A DNA stretch of 35,862 nt from assembly GCA_009784745.1 (NCBI GenBank), contig WQXR01000001.1, positions 1 through 35,862 of the forward strand. Direction: 5' to 3'. The DNA comes from Methanomassiliicoccaceae archaeon. GTDB taxonomy: Archaea; Thermoplasmatota; Thermoplasmata; Methanomassiliicoccales; Methanomethylophilaceae. The notes beneath the pieces are model-generated. The model saw nothing but the letters and a program-made list of their open reading frames with translations, did no database searches and was not told the DNA's origin. Positions 25,009 through 32,023 of this stretch are shown here, piece by piece. The first letter of the stretch is position 1. Each line of letters opens with the position of its first letter. Both the position numbers and the translations under genes were made by a program.

Positions 25009-26132
25009 TGCCTGAGGATTACTACAAAACATTGGGCGTAAGCAAGACCGCATCAGCGGACGAGATCAAGAAGGCATACAGGAAGTTAGCGAGAGAGAAT
25101 CATCCGGACGTGTCCAAGGATCCGAAGGAAGTTGCGGAAGAAAAATTCAAAGAGATATCCGAAGCGTATGAAGTATTGTCGGACGAATCGAAAAGAAGAA
25201 CGTACGATCAGTATGGACATGCGGGTGTGAATCAGCAGTTCAGCGGCGGAGGGTTCTCGTGGAGCGATTTCACGCACTTCGACGATATACGCGATATCTT
25301 CGGTTCATCCGGAAGTATATTCGATATGTTCTTCAACGGCGGCGGCCGCGGAAGGCAAAGGAACGCGCCGGTACAAGGCGAATCGTTACGGTATGATGTT
25401 AAAATAACATTGAACGAAGTTCTGAACGGAAGGACGGAAGAGATACAGGTGCCGCACACGTTATCATGCACGGATTGCAACGGAACGGGAGGAAAGGACG
25501 GCAGAACGGAAACGTGTGTCCAATGCAACGGCGCCGGTCAGATGCAAACTGTCCGCAACAGCCCGTTCGGGCGGATCGCGTCAGTTACGGATTGTCAGAA
25601 ATGCGGCGGAACGGGAAGGACGTACAAAGAACGCTGTGCAAAATGCCGCGGTTCCGGACGGATATCAAGAACAAATACAGTAAGCGTTCCCATACCGAAG
25701 GGAATAGAGGACGGCACGAGATTAAGGATACAGGGCGAAGGCGATGCCGGATACAACGGAGGTCCGTCAGGTGATCTCTTTGTTGTTGTTCACGTTCAAG
25801 ACGATAAAAGATTTGAAAGGGAAGGCATCAACCTGTGGACAGAGGTCACAACGACATATCCGAGATTGGTATTGGGGGGAACGGAGGACGTGATCACGCT
25901 GGAAGGTGAGACCGCCAAAGTTACGATACCGCCGGGTACGCAAGTTGATTCCGTATTGAGGATACAAGGCAAAGGGCTGCCGAAGTTCAGGAGCAACTCC
26001 AGAGGGGATCTTTTCCTGCGTGTGAGGATAGACGTCCCTTCAAGGGTATCAGAGGAAGAGAAGGAATATCTCAGAAAACTTGACGAAAAGGCAGGCTCAC
26101 CGAAAAGATCAAAAGGATTCTTTAAAAAGTGA
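25008..26132 (+). CDS. dnaJ: Chaperone DnaJ (Hsp40, type I)
   Basis: A 374-residue cochaperone that delivers clients to DnaK and stimulates its ATPase. J-domain with the HPD motif (32-34); Gly/Phe-rich region (about 73-122); four zinc motifs at 154-161 (CTDCNGTG), 170-177, 196-203 and 210-217; then the two client-binding beta domains (SGDLFVVVHVQDDKRFEREG, RGDLFLRVRIDVP). A GTG directly before the ATG at 25008 gives a possible extra residue, but the ATG overlapping the dnaK TGA is the natural start. A run of seven T bases at about 26143-26149 after the stop may end the transcript. Confidence 0.97.
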   Translation: MPEDYYKTLGVSKTASADEIKKAYRKLARENHPDVSKDPKEVAEEKFKEISEAYEVLSDESKRRTYDQYGHAGVNQQFSGGGFSWSDFTHFDDIRDIFGSSGSIFDMFFNGGGRGRQRNAPVQGESLRYDVKITLNEVLNGRTEEIQVPHTLSCTDCNGTGGKDGRTETCVQCNGAGQMQTVRNSPFGRIASVTDCQKCGGTGRTYKERCAKCRGSGRISRTNTVSVPIPKGIEDGTRLRIQGEGDAGYNGGPSGDLFVVVHVQDDKRFEREGINLWTEVTTTYPRLVLGGTEDVITLEGETAKVTIPPGTQVDSVLRIQGKGLPKFRSNSRGDLFLRVRIDVPSRVSEEEKEYLRKLDEKAGSPKRSKGFFKK

Positions 26133-26200
26133 ATCGAAATTCATTTTTTTGGCTGTGCAGGAACGACATCTCTCAGTATCTCGCAATAACAATAAAATAC

Positions 26201-26214
26201 GCGGAATATTTATA
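26201..26214 (+). promoter_or_regulatory. TATA box of the 26.2-kb membrane protein
   Basis: GGAATATTTATACA lies about 33 bases before the ATG at 26242, predicting a short leader of about 8 bases that contains little beyond GGGGAAATAA. Confidence 0.55.
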
Positions 26215-26241
26215 CAGCCAATCAGACGGCTGGGGAAATAA

Positions 26242-26646
26242 ATGGGTAAAGTAAACATTCTCGGAGTGATCGGCGGTGCGTTAGCAGCAGTTTCGGTATT
26301 TTTGACATGGATCGTGATAGGTCCGATAGAGATAACCGGATGGGAGATATTCGACAACTCCACCGGTTATGAGGTCTATTATCTTCTGATACCGATGATC
26401 GTATTGGTGCTTGGCGGCGTTGCCATTTTATTGTCATTGTTGGGAGTACGCGGAATAACGGGCATGATAGGAAGTTCTCTTCTCACTTTGCCGATAATAT
26501 TCATATTATTATTCCTGGAAGATGTGGGCGCATTAGAATTCATGGAGATAATGGATATAATAGACCTGATGGGAATAGGTGCATTCATGTGTATCGCTTC
26601 CGGTGTCGTTCTGATGATATCAAGATATGTAGGCGGCAAGAAATAG
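26242..26646 (+). CDS. Small four-helix membrane protein, function unknown
   Basis: A 134-residue protein with about four membrane helices: 7-26, 45-68, 75-95 and 108-128. The loop between helices 1 and 2 is short (IGPIEITGWEIFDNSTGYE), and a basic end (SRYVGGKK) follows helix 4. I recognise no family. It has its own TATA box and terminator-like hairpin and lies apart from the dnaJ operon, so it is a single-gene unit. It ends with TAG. It shares small size and helix number with the two membrane proteins encoded just downstream on the other strand, but I see no clear sequence match to them. Confidence 0.75.
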   Translation: MGKVNILGVIGGALAAVSVFLTWIVIGPIEITGWEIFDNSTGYEVYYLLIPMIVLVLGGVAILLSLLGVRGITGMIGSSLLTLPIIFILLFLEDVGALEFMEIMDIIDLMGIGAFMCIASGVVLMISRYVGGKK

Positions 26647-26684
26647 AACGCATTCGTCCCGTTAAATTCTAAAGAAAGGAAGGT

Positions 26685-26705
26685 AGGGGCAACACCCCTG
26701 TTTTT
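26685..26705 (+). terminator. Intrinsic terminator of the 26.2-kb membrane protein gene
   Basis: A five-base-pair stem (AGGGG with CCCCT, loop CAACA, 26685-26699) is followed by GTTTTTCT. It lies between two convergent genes. Confidence 0.6.
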
Positions 26706-26713
26706 CTGCATTA

Positions 26714-27079
26714 TCAGGTGCCGAAGAAGGCTCTGACGTTCGGTCTGAGGAAATACCACGCAAGGAATGCCGCAACGAACAGTCCGAACACTCCTGAGAA
26801 ATCTCCCGTTACAATTGAGTATATGCCGAATACTATGTCAAGAGCCAGCAATACTATCACAAGATACCAGCCGAGCGTGCTGCCTTTCCAGAGGAAGTAT
26901 GCTACGATCAGCATCAGCAGGCCGATCACAAGGAAGAACCCGCCGAATATAATGCCAAACTCTAATATCTCGAGTGCGGAGCCGAGGGCGACTATCGAGA
27001 GTCCGCCGAGCAGCAAAAGCACTCCGCCGAGAGCCATCAGTATGCAGATTATGGACAGAAACGTAGGTCTTTGTGCCAT
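26714..27079 (-). CDS. Small four-helix membrane protein A, function unknown
   Basis: A 121-residue protein with about four membrane helices: IICILMALGGVLLLLGG, IIFGGFFLVIGLLMLIVAYF, YLVIVLLALDIVFGIYSIV and VFGLFVAAFLAWYFL. The end, YFLRPNVRAFFG, resembles that of the next gene (YQPQMIAYFKPE), so the two are probably distant paralogues. An in-frame TTG at 27100 would give seven more residues, but the ATG at 27079 lies 26-27 bases from the centre of a TATA box at 27102-27110, so a leaderless start at the ATG is more likely. No known function. Confidence 0.75.
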   Translation of the reverse strand: MAQRPTFLSIICILMALGGVLLLLGGLSIVALGSALEILEFGIIFGGFFLVIGLLMLIVAYFLWKGSTLGWYLVIVLLALDIVFGIYSIVTGDFSGVFGLFVAAFLAWYFLRPNVRAFFGT

Positions 27080-27101
27080 GCTCTGCGGAACGTTGTCCAA
27101 C

Positions 27102-27112
27102 TATATAAAAAG
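27102..27112 (-). promoter_or_regulatory. TATA box of membrane protein A (overlaps T-run of the upstream terminator)
   Basis: On the minus strand, CCTTTTTATATAG (27113-27101) serves two apparent roles: the T-rich end of the hairpin at 27119-27138 and a TATA box placed for a leaderless start at 27079. Confidence 0.55.
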
Positions 27113-27118
27113 GAAGCG

Positions 27119-27138
27119 GGCGCGTCAACGGACGCGCC
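27119..27138 (-). terminator. Terminator hairpin of membrane protein B gene
   Basis: Eight-base-pair perfect stem (GGCGCGTC with GACGCGCC) and a four-base loop, 18 bases after the stop of the gene at 27156. On the minus strand it is followed by CGCTTCCTTTTT. Confidence 0.65.
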
Positions 27139-27155
27139 GTGTTTCTGAGTACCGT

Positions 27156-27587
27156 TCAGTACGTGCGCTCCGGTTTGAAATAAGCGATCATCTGCGGCTG
27201 ATACAATATCACGAGAACAGCGATCGCAAGTATCAGTTCGATAAGGCTCAAATATCCGCCGCTGACGACGTCGAACACAGAGAAGAATATCGCGATCGCC
27301 AACACAATAATGAGCACAGTCCTTCCGCCGTTCGAACCGCTGTACAGCAGGAACGCAAGGATGAGCGAAAATATCCCCAGAAAGATGAATAAACCCGCAA
27401 CGATGATCAGGATGGCATCTATCAGATCCTCAAAAAGTTCCTCATATCCTTCCATGCCGGTGATGTCGATATCCGTACCAAGCGCAAGAAAACCTTGTAA
27501 AATGTAATACAATCCGACCGCGGCGACGATCGCCACGGCTATCCAAAGCATCACAGGTTTTCCATTATACGTTGAATTAAGGTCCAT
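27156..27587 (-). CDS. Small four-helix membrane protein B, function unknown
   Basis: A 143-residue protein with about four membrane helices: VMLWIAVAIVAAVGLYYIL, LIDAILIIVAGLFIFLGIFSL, TVLIIVLAIAIFFSVFDVV and LIELILAIAVLVILY. An acidic loop (DIDITGMEGYEELFED) follows helix 1. The C-terminus YFKPERTY matches the pattern of the neighbouring membrane protein A. The ATG at 27587 lies about 26 bases from the centre of a TATA box (GGTTTTTATC, 27618-27609), so the mRNA is probably leaderless; an in-frame TTG further upstream is less likely. No family recognised. Confidence 0.75.
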   Translation of the reverse strand: MDLNSTYNGKPVMLWIAVAIVAAVGLYYILQGFLALGTDIDITGMEGYEELFEDLIDAILIIVAGLFIFLGIFSLILAFLLYSGSNGGRTVLIIVLAIAIFFSVFDVVSGGYLSLIELILAIAVLVILYQPQMIAYFKPERTY

Positions 27588-27608
27588 GTACACGCAGCAC
27601 AATGCACA

Positions 27609-27618
27609 GATAAAAACC
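27609..27618 (-). promoter_or_regulatory. TATA box of membrane protein B (leaderless start)
   Basis: GGTTTTTATC on the minus strand, centred about 26 bases before the ATG at 27587. Confidence 0.55.
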
Positions 27619-27675
27619 TAACCTGCGGCGTTTTGCACATATGAGCCAGTTATAATCGGCGATAAGAACAACGTA

Positions 27676-28710
27676 TCATGACAGCAAGAGGTCAATAACA
27701 TTCCTGTACGCGTTCCGTACGGAGTTTATGTCGTTGACGCTTATCGTGTACATAGGTCCCTGTTCCGAATAATCACCGATAGCGGATGCGTTCGTAAGAT
27801 CATCACCGATCTTCAAAATTCCGTTAACATCCTTCTCAACCGCCTTTTTAGCGATATCATCAAAACAAAGGTATTTTCCGGATCCGTTACGTATCTCGTT
27901 CTCAATACCGTTCGTTTGGAAAGAAATTATCAAAGCAGCTTCCAACAAGCGTCTCATGACGAGAGCGCAGGAATCGAATGATCCGTTCCTGTATGATGTA
28001 TTAATCTGCATGACAAGACGATCAAGACCTTCCTTTCTTTTCTTACATCTCGTTATGTCAACGACCTCAAAGATCTCGGGTGCCGCTGTTTCCGTGTTCT
28101 TTATCCACAAATGTCCGTATTTTGAATCCAGCGCTCTGAGCGCTTCGCTTTTGAATGAGAGACTTCCGTCAAGTTTCTTATCGAATGACGGATGTTTTTT
28201 CATATCATTTTTCAAAGCATCCGCATCTTTCACGGTGACATCAACATCCTCGAACAGTTCTAACACTTTTTTCACGGAGAACATTGTGAACTTCTTTTCC
28301 TTTACCAAGTAATAACAAAAGAGTTCAAAATTCTCAATATCGGAATTTGAACCCATTTCGCATGCGCAGGCAAAATCAGGTATGCGCAGAACGGAAACGG
28401 ACGTTCCGTGAACGCCGCTTCCCCAGAGATGTCCGTACTTCTTTTCCAATGCTCTCAGCACATCATTCTTGAATTTCAATGTGCCTTCAATGCCGTGCGG
28501 TCTGAAAGAATCATATTTTTTCGTTCTTTTCTTCAATTCATTAGCATCCGGAACGGGAAGTCCCGCTTCCTCGTACATCGGGATTATCTTTTTCGGGGAG
28601 AACGAGAACGCATCCTCTTCCTTCGAAAGATAGTAACAGAACAGTTCGAAATTCTCCATCTCGTCCTTGGAGACCATGTTGCACGCGTCAGCGAAATCTG
28701 CCAATTGCAT
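27676..28710 (-). CDS. Protein with tandem duplicated domain and helical C-terminal domain, unknown function
   Basis: A 344-residue soluble protein that I cannot assign to a family with confidence. Residues 3-96 and 111-202 are a tandem duplication: both contain ENFELFCYYL (19-28 and 126-135), a SFSPKKI/MFSVKKV element, a DAxxLKxxxKK segment, FK(N/S)(D/E)xLRALxxKYGHLW at the end. The pattern suggests a winged-helix or helical reader domain. The C-terminal third (about 214-344) contains SCALVMRRLLEAALIISFQ, similar in style to DUF4145/HEPN-like helical domains found in some defence and toxin-related proteins; this link is tentative. The ATG is preceded by GGGTAAGAAT, a weak ribosome site. It is a single gene flanked by tRNA-Ser and a membrane protein. 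Confidence 0.8.
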   Translation of the reverse strand: MQLADFADACNMVSKDEMENFELFCYYLSKEEDAFSFSPKKIIPMYEEAGLPVPDANELKKRTKKYDSFRPHGIEGTLKFKNDVLRALEKKYGHLWGSGVHGTSVSVLRIPDFACACEMGSNSDIENFELFCYYLVKEKKFTMFSVKKVLELFEDVDVTVKDADALKNDMKKHPSFDKKLDGSLSFKSEALRALDSKYGHLWIKNTETAAPEIFEVVDITRCKKRKEGLDRLVMQINTSYRNGSFDSCALVMRRLLEAALIISFQTNGIENEIRNGSGKYLCFDDIAKKAVEKDVNGILKIGDDLTNASAIGDYSEQGPMYTISVNDINSVRNAYRNVIDLLLS

Positions 28711-28802
28711 ATTCTTACCCTAAGGGTGTTCATCACATACAGGGATAAACCGTTTGCGCTGATATATGTGCGAAAATGAAGGATATACACAAAATGGTGA
28801 TA

Positions 28803-28889
28803 TGGCGCCGAGGAGGAGATTTGAACTCCCGAGGCGTTGTCGCCAGTGGTTTTCGAGACCACCACCTTACCGGACTAGATTACCTCGGC
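28803..28889 (-). tRNA. tRNA-Ser (anticodon CGA)
   Basis: On the minus strand the acceptor arm GCCGAGG pairs perfectly with CCTCGGC, followed by discriminator G and an encoded CCA. The anticodon arm GTGGT/ACCAC encloses the loop CTCGAAA, giving anticodon CGA, which reads UCG. The T arm carries GTTCAAAT. The long variable arm (class II) between the anticodon and T arms is typical of serine tRNAs. A TATA box at 28915-28922 lies about 29 bases before the 5' end. Confidence 0.95.
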
Positions 28890-28914
28890 ACTGTTCTGCG
28901 GGAGAACGTTCATC

Positions 28915-28922
28915 TATATTTA
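28915..28922 (-). promoter_or_regulatory. TATA box of tRNA-Ser
   Basis: TAAATATA on the minus strand, about 29 bases before the mature 5' end, at the usual place for an archaeal tRNA promoter. Confidence 0.5.
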
Positions 28923-28940
28923 CGCTTTGTTCGAGATTAG

Positions 28941-28965
28941 GTTTATTATCTTCGTTAGTATAAGG
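28941..28965 (+). promoter_or_regulatory. Probable purH promoter
   Basis: Two candidate TATA boxes, GTTTATTATC (28941-28950) and TTAGTATAAG (28955-28964), precede purH. Either gives a short leader that includes the ribosome site GGGGGAG. Confidence 0.4.
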
Positions 28966-29006
28966 GAAGTGCACGTTCTCGTGCGCATGTCCAAGGGGGA
29001 GAACAT

Positions 29007-30554
29007 TTGGCAACGGTCAGGAGAGCACTTATCAGCGTGTCCGATAAAAAAGGGATAGTTGAGTTCGCAAAGGAATTGGCTGCGTTGAACATTGAGATCA
29101 TTTCAACGGGCGGAACGTACAACCTTCTGAAAGAGAACGGATTAAAAGTTATCGAAGCGGCCGAGGTAACAGGATCGCCGGAAATGCTGGACGGGCGCGT
29201 CAAGACGTTGCATCCGAACATCCACGCGGGCATATTGGCAAGACGCGATAAGAAGGAACACATGGACGCGATCAGGAAAATGAACATCGGAACAATAGAC
29301 ATGGTCGTTGTTAACTTATATCCGTTCAAACAGACGGTATTGAAGAAAGCGTCATTGGACGATATCGTTGAGAACATAGATATCGGCGGCCCGAGCATGA
29401 TACGGGCCGCAGCCAAGAATTACGATTCCGTAGCAGTTATAACGAATTCCGATCAGTATGATGAAGTCATAGAACAACTGAAGGAGAACGGTTCTCTGAA
29501 CAAAGAGATATTATCAAAACTGATGGCAGAGGCATTCATTGCGACCGCCAACTACGATGCAATGATAGCGAAAACAATGTTCAAGGAGTTCTGTGAAGGT
29601 TTCCCGCGGTCGCTCCCTATACCTTCGGAAAAGGTAATGGACCTGAGATACGGCGAAAATCCAAATCAGAAAGCGGCGTTCTATTCCGATCCGTTCACAC
29701 CCGGGACCACTGTTGCAAGATCTGAGCAACTTCACGGAAAGGAATTATCATTCAATAACATACTAGACCTCGATAAATCGCTGGATATAGGAATGGATTT
29801 CGAAAGGCCTACGGCCGTCGTGATGAAACATACGAATCCCTGCGGTCTCGCTTCTGCAGATGACATTTACGAAGCGTTTGTTACCGCTTATGCCGTTGAT
29901 CCGTTATCGGCATTCGGTTGTGTGATATGTCTGAACAGAGAATGTGACGTCCGCACAGCGGAGGAGATATCAAAATATTTCGTTGAAGCGGTGATCGCGC
30001 CGAATTTCGAGAACGAAGCATTAGAGATACTGACGAAAAAGAAGAACATACGATTATTGAGAACGAACTCCCCCATATCCCCTGCACAAAGATTCCGCGA
30101 AGATAAGATGAAGAAGGTCCAAGGCGGTTATCTCGTTCAAACGGACGAGGATGTTCTCATCGATCTCAAAACACTGAAAGTGGTAACGAAACGTTCACCC
30201 ACAGATGAGGAATTAAAAGCATTAGGATTTGCATGGAAACTTGCTAAGCATGTCACTTCCAACGCGGTCGTCTACGTAAAAGGGGAAAGAGCAGTAGGAA
30301 TAGGAGCGGGACAGATGAGCCGTGTCGATTCGGCGATGATAGCGCGCGTAAAAGGCGGCGAGGGAACAAAAGGAAGTGTAATGGCATCGGACGCGTTCTT
30401 CCCGTTCCGCGACGGTGTTGATGAAGCGGCCAAAGCCGGTGTAACAGCGATAATCCAGCCAGGAGGATCGATAAGGGATCAGGAAGCAATAGACGCCGCC
30501 GATGAGCACGGAATGGCGATGATATTCACCGGCTGCCGCGTGTTCCGTCATTAG
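29007..30554 (+). CDS. purH: Bifunctional PurH: AICAR transformylase and IMP cyclohydrolase
   Basis: Last two steps of IMP synthesis: formyl transfer to AICAR and ring closure of FAICAR. The 515-residue length is that of the full two-domain enzyme. The N-terminal cyclohydrolase has RRALISVSDKKGIVEFA, STGGTYNLL, DGRVKTLHPNIHAGIL and the NIDIGGPSMIRAAAKN segment. The C-terminal transformylase has LRYGENPNQKAAFY, the catalytic motif MKHTNPCG and, near the end, DAFFPFRDGVDEAAKAGVTAI followed by IQPGGSIRDQE. The start is TTG, preceded by GGGGGAG; the ATG 20 bases upstream is out of frame. The catalytic residues I can see are intact, so it may duplicate PurP. It ends with TAG. Confidence 0.97.
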   Translation: MATVRRALISVSDKKGIVEFAKELAALNIEIISTGGTYNLLKENGLKVIEAAEVTGSPEMLDGRVKTLHPNIHAGILARRDKKEHMDAIRKMNIGTIDMVVVNLYPFKQTVLKKASLDDIVENIDIGGPSMIRAAAKNYDSVAVITNSDQYDEVIEQLKENGSLNKEILSKLMAEAFIATANYDAMIAKTMFKEFCEGFPRSLPIPSEKVMDLRYGENPNQKAAFYSDPFTPGTTVARSEQLHGKELSFNNILDLDKSLDIGMDFERPTAVVMKHTNPCGLASADDIYEAFVTAYAVDPLSAFGCVICLNRECDVRTAEEISKYFVEAVIAPNFENEALEILTKKKNIRLLRTNSPISPAQRFREDKMKKVQGGYLVQTDEDVLIDLKTLKVVTKRSPTDEELKALGFAWKLAKHVTSNAVVYVKGERAVGIGAGQMSRVDSAMIARVKGGEGTKGSVMASDAFFPFRDGVDEAAKAGVTAIIQPGGSIRDQEAIDAADEHGMAMIFTGCRVFRH

Positions 30555-30732
30555 CATCGTCATCAATGACAATAGGAAGGCCTTGAGCCTTCCTTTTCAT
30601 ATGTCCGCCGGGGCCGCCTCGTTCTATCCTTGCCTTTTCTATACATTCATCGGAACTGCATACGAATGCGGCAAAAACGAAGTTTGTTGCGGTCTTTCCG
30701 CAAAATTGACACTCATGGTCTTCAATTCTCAT
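30526..30732 (-). CDS. Four-cysteine zinc-ribbon-like miniprotein
   Basis: A 68-residue protein with the pattern CxxC...C....C (CQFCGKT, then FVCSSDEC), which suggests a small zinc-binding domain in residues 8-30. The rest is charged and probably unstructured. The ATG follows GGAAG at close spacing. Its 3' end overlaps the last 29 bases of purH on the other strand, so the genes converge. The gene is short, but the coherent cysteine motif and the ribosome site support it. Function unknown; small zinc proteins of this kind often bind nucleic acids or partner proteins. Confidence 0.6.
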   Translation of the reverse strand: MRIEDHECQFCGKTATNFVFAAFVCSSDECIEKARIERGGPGGHMKRKAQGLPIVIDDDANDGTRGSR

Positions 30733-30767
30733 AACTTCCGCAACGGTACGTAATGATTAATCTTTTC

Positions 30768-30782
30768 CCATAAATTGATAAA
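30768..30782 (+). promoter_or_regulatory. TATA box of the hdrC-hdrB pair (leaderless start)
   Basis: CATAAATTGATAAAC lies about 28 bases before the ATG at 30804, and no ribosome site precedes that ATG, so transcription probably begins at the start codon. Confidence 0.5.
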
Positions 30783-30803
30783 CGAAGTTTGTCTATTGAT
30801 GTC

Positions 30804-31247
30804 ATGGTCACCGCCGGCGATGTCGTATCATTATTTTCGCTTACCTCATGCACAGGATGCGGAAGGTGCGGCAAAGTATGTCCGAGCGGCCGCAACGGAG
30901 GGCCGTGTCCGAATGACATAATAGAAATTATGGTCAACTCACAGCCGACCTCCGAAATTCATGCGGATGCGTGGAAATGTTTGATGTGCCATCGCTGTTC
31001 GATGGAATGCCCGAAAGGTATTGACGTAACGAGAATGATGAGGATGCTGAGATACATCTCACCGGAGATACCGAAAAGATTTGTCAAAGCAAGCGAAACA
31101 CTGGCAGAGCAGGCCTGCGCATTTCCAGTGAACGAAGCGGTCAACAAAAAAAGAACGGATCTCAAGTTAAAAAGGATCGATATTTCCGAGAAAGCGGTCA
31201 GCGAATTAAAAGAGATAATAAGAACAACGGGGTTCCGTAATGAATGA
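30804..31247 (+). CDS. hdrC: HdrC-like heterodisulfide reductase iron-sulfur subunit
   Basis: A 147-residue ferredoxin-like protein that carries two [4Fe-4S] clusters: C16, C19, C22, C26 in CTGCGRCGKVCP and C59, C62, C65, C69 in CLMCHRCSMECP. The helical remainder fits HdrC, which passes electrons from HdrA to HdrB in the reduction of the CoM-S-S-CoB heterodisulfide in methanogens. A TTG further upstream is possible, but the ATG at 30804 sits 28 bases after a TATA box. The stop overlaps the start of the HdrB-like gene by eight bases. Related CCG/iron-sulfur pairs occur in other oxidoreductases, so an Hdr role is inferred from gene pairing and archaeal context. Confidence 0.85.
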   Translation: MVTAGDVVSLFSLTSCTGCGRCGKVCPSGRNGGPCPNDIIEIMVNSQPTSEIHADAWKCLMCHRCSMECPKGIDVTRMMRMLRYISPEIPKRFVKASETLAEQACAFPVNEAVNKKRTDLKLKRIDISEKAVSELKEIIRTTGFRNE

Positions 31248-32019
31248 TATTGTCCTTTATCCGGGGTGTTTGATAAGATCGCGATTGCCGTTCCTGGAAG
31301 CGGCTGTAAGATTCATCCTGAAGAAACTGAACATCGCCGCTGACGATATGGAAGATGCAACATGCTGTATCGAACCCGTCGGCCTCAGATCAATGGGTCC
31401 GCGAACATGGTTGGCAGCAACCGCAAGGATACACTCTGTCGCTTCCGGAAGAAAGATATTGACACTTTGCGACGGCTGTGATCTGTCGTTAGCGGAGGCC
31501 GGAAAGGAATTATCAACGCAGGACGGAAAAGAAAGTGTTAAAGAAATAATAAAGGACATCGGGCGCACCGTCAGCGTTACGGAGACAATAGGTCTTCTGG
31601 AATTCCTGCATTCGAATCTTGACAAAATAAAAGATAATATTGTTACCGAGATAGATTTCAACATTGCTGTATTCCCCGGATGCCATTGTGAAGCGGCATG
31701 CAAAATGAAGGGAATGTCGGCTGCGGATATGTTATCAGATATCGTGAACGCATTGGGAGGCAACGCCGTCCGCCTTCCCGCGGACCTGTGCTGCGGCGGA
31801 GGATTGGCCGGAGTGGACGATGAATTGGAAAAGAAGGTGATGCATGAATCGATATCATCAATGCGTAACGCAGATACAATAGCAGTGGTGACATCATGCC
31901 CTTTCTGCTTCCTGCAGTTCGACCTCATCGGAAGACAAACAACGTTACATGTGGCGGAATTGGTAGCATCGGGAATGGGGTGGCAGGAGGATGCGCACCG
32001 CCATCACAGAACGAAATGA
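31240..32019 (+). CDS. hdrB: HdrB-like heterodisulfide reductase subunit (two CCG domains)
   Basis: Catalytic subunit of heterodisulfide reductase, which in HdrB binds two non-cubane [4Fe-4S] clusters. The 259-residue protein has two CCG domains: C10, C42-C43, C77, C80, and C148, C184-C185, C220, C223, the spacing expected for this fold. HdrB of known methanogens is somewhat longer (about 290), and the protein has a short histidine-rich end (HRHHRTK). It overlaps hdrC. No hdrA is in the window, so the partner would be encoded elsewhere. Homologues also serve as succinate:quinone or lactate oxidation subunits, a lesser possibility. Confidence 0.85.
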   Translation: MNDIVLYPGCLIRSRLPFLEAAVRFILKKLNIAADDMEDATCCIEPVGLRSMGPRTWLAATARIHSVASGRKILTLCDGCDLSLAEAGKELSTQDGKESVKEIIKDIGRTVSVTETIGLLEFLHSNLDKIKDNIVTEIDFNIAVFPGCHCEAACKMKGMSAADMLSDIVNALGGNAVRLPADLCCGGGLAGVDDELEKKVMHESISSMRNADTIAVVTSCPFCFLQFDLIGRQTTLHVAELVASGMGWQEDAHRHHRTK

Positions 32020-32023
32020 TCGT

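Noticed and set aside
28803..28889. Integrated element at the tRNA-Ser gene
   Set aside because: No integrase, no second copy of the tRNA 3' end was noticed, and the adjoining purH is a core gene.
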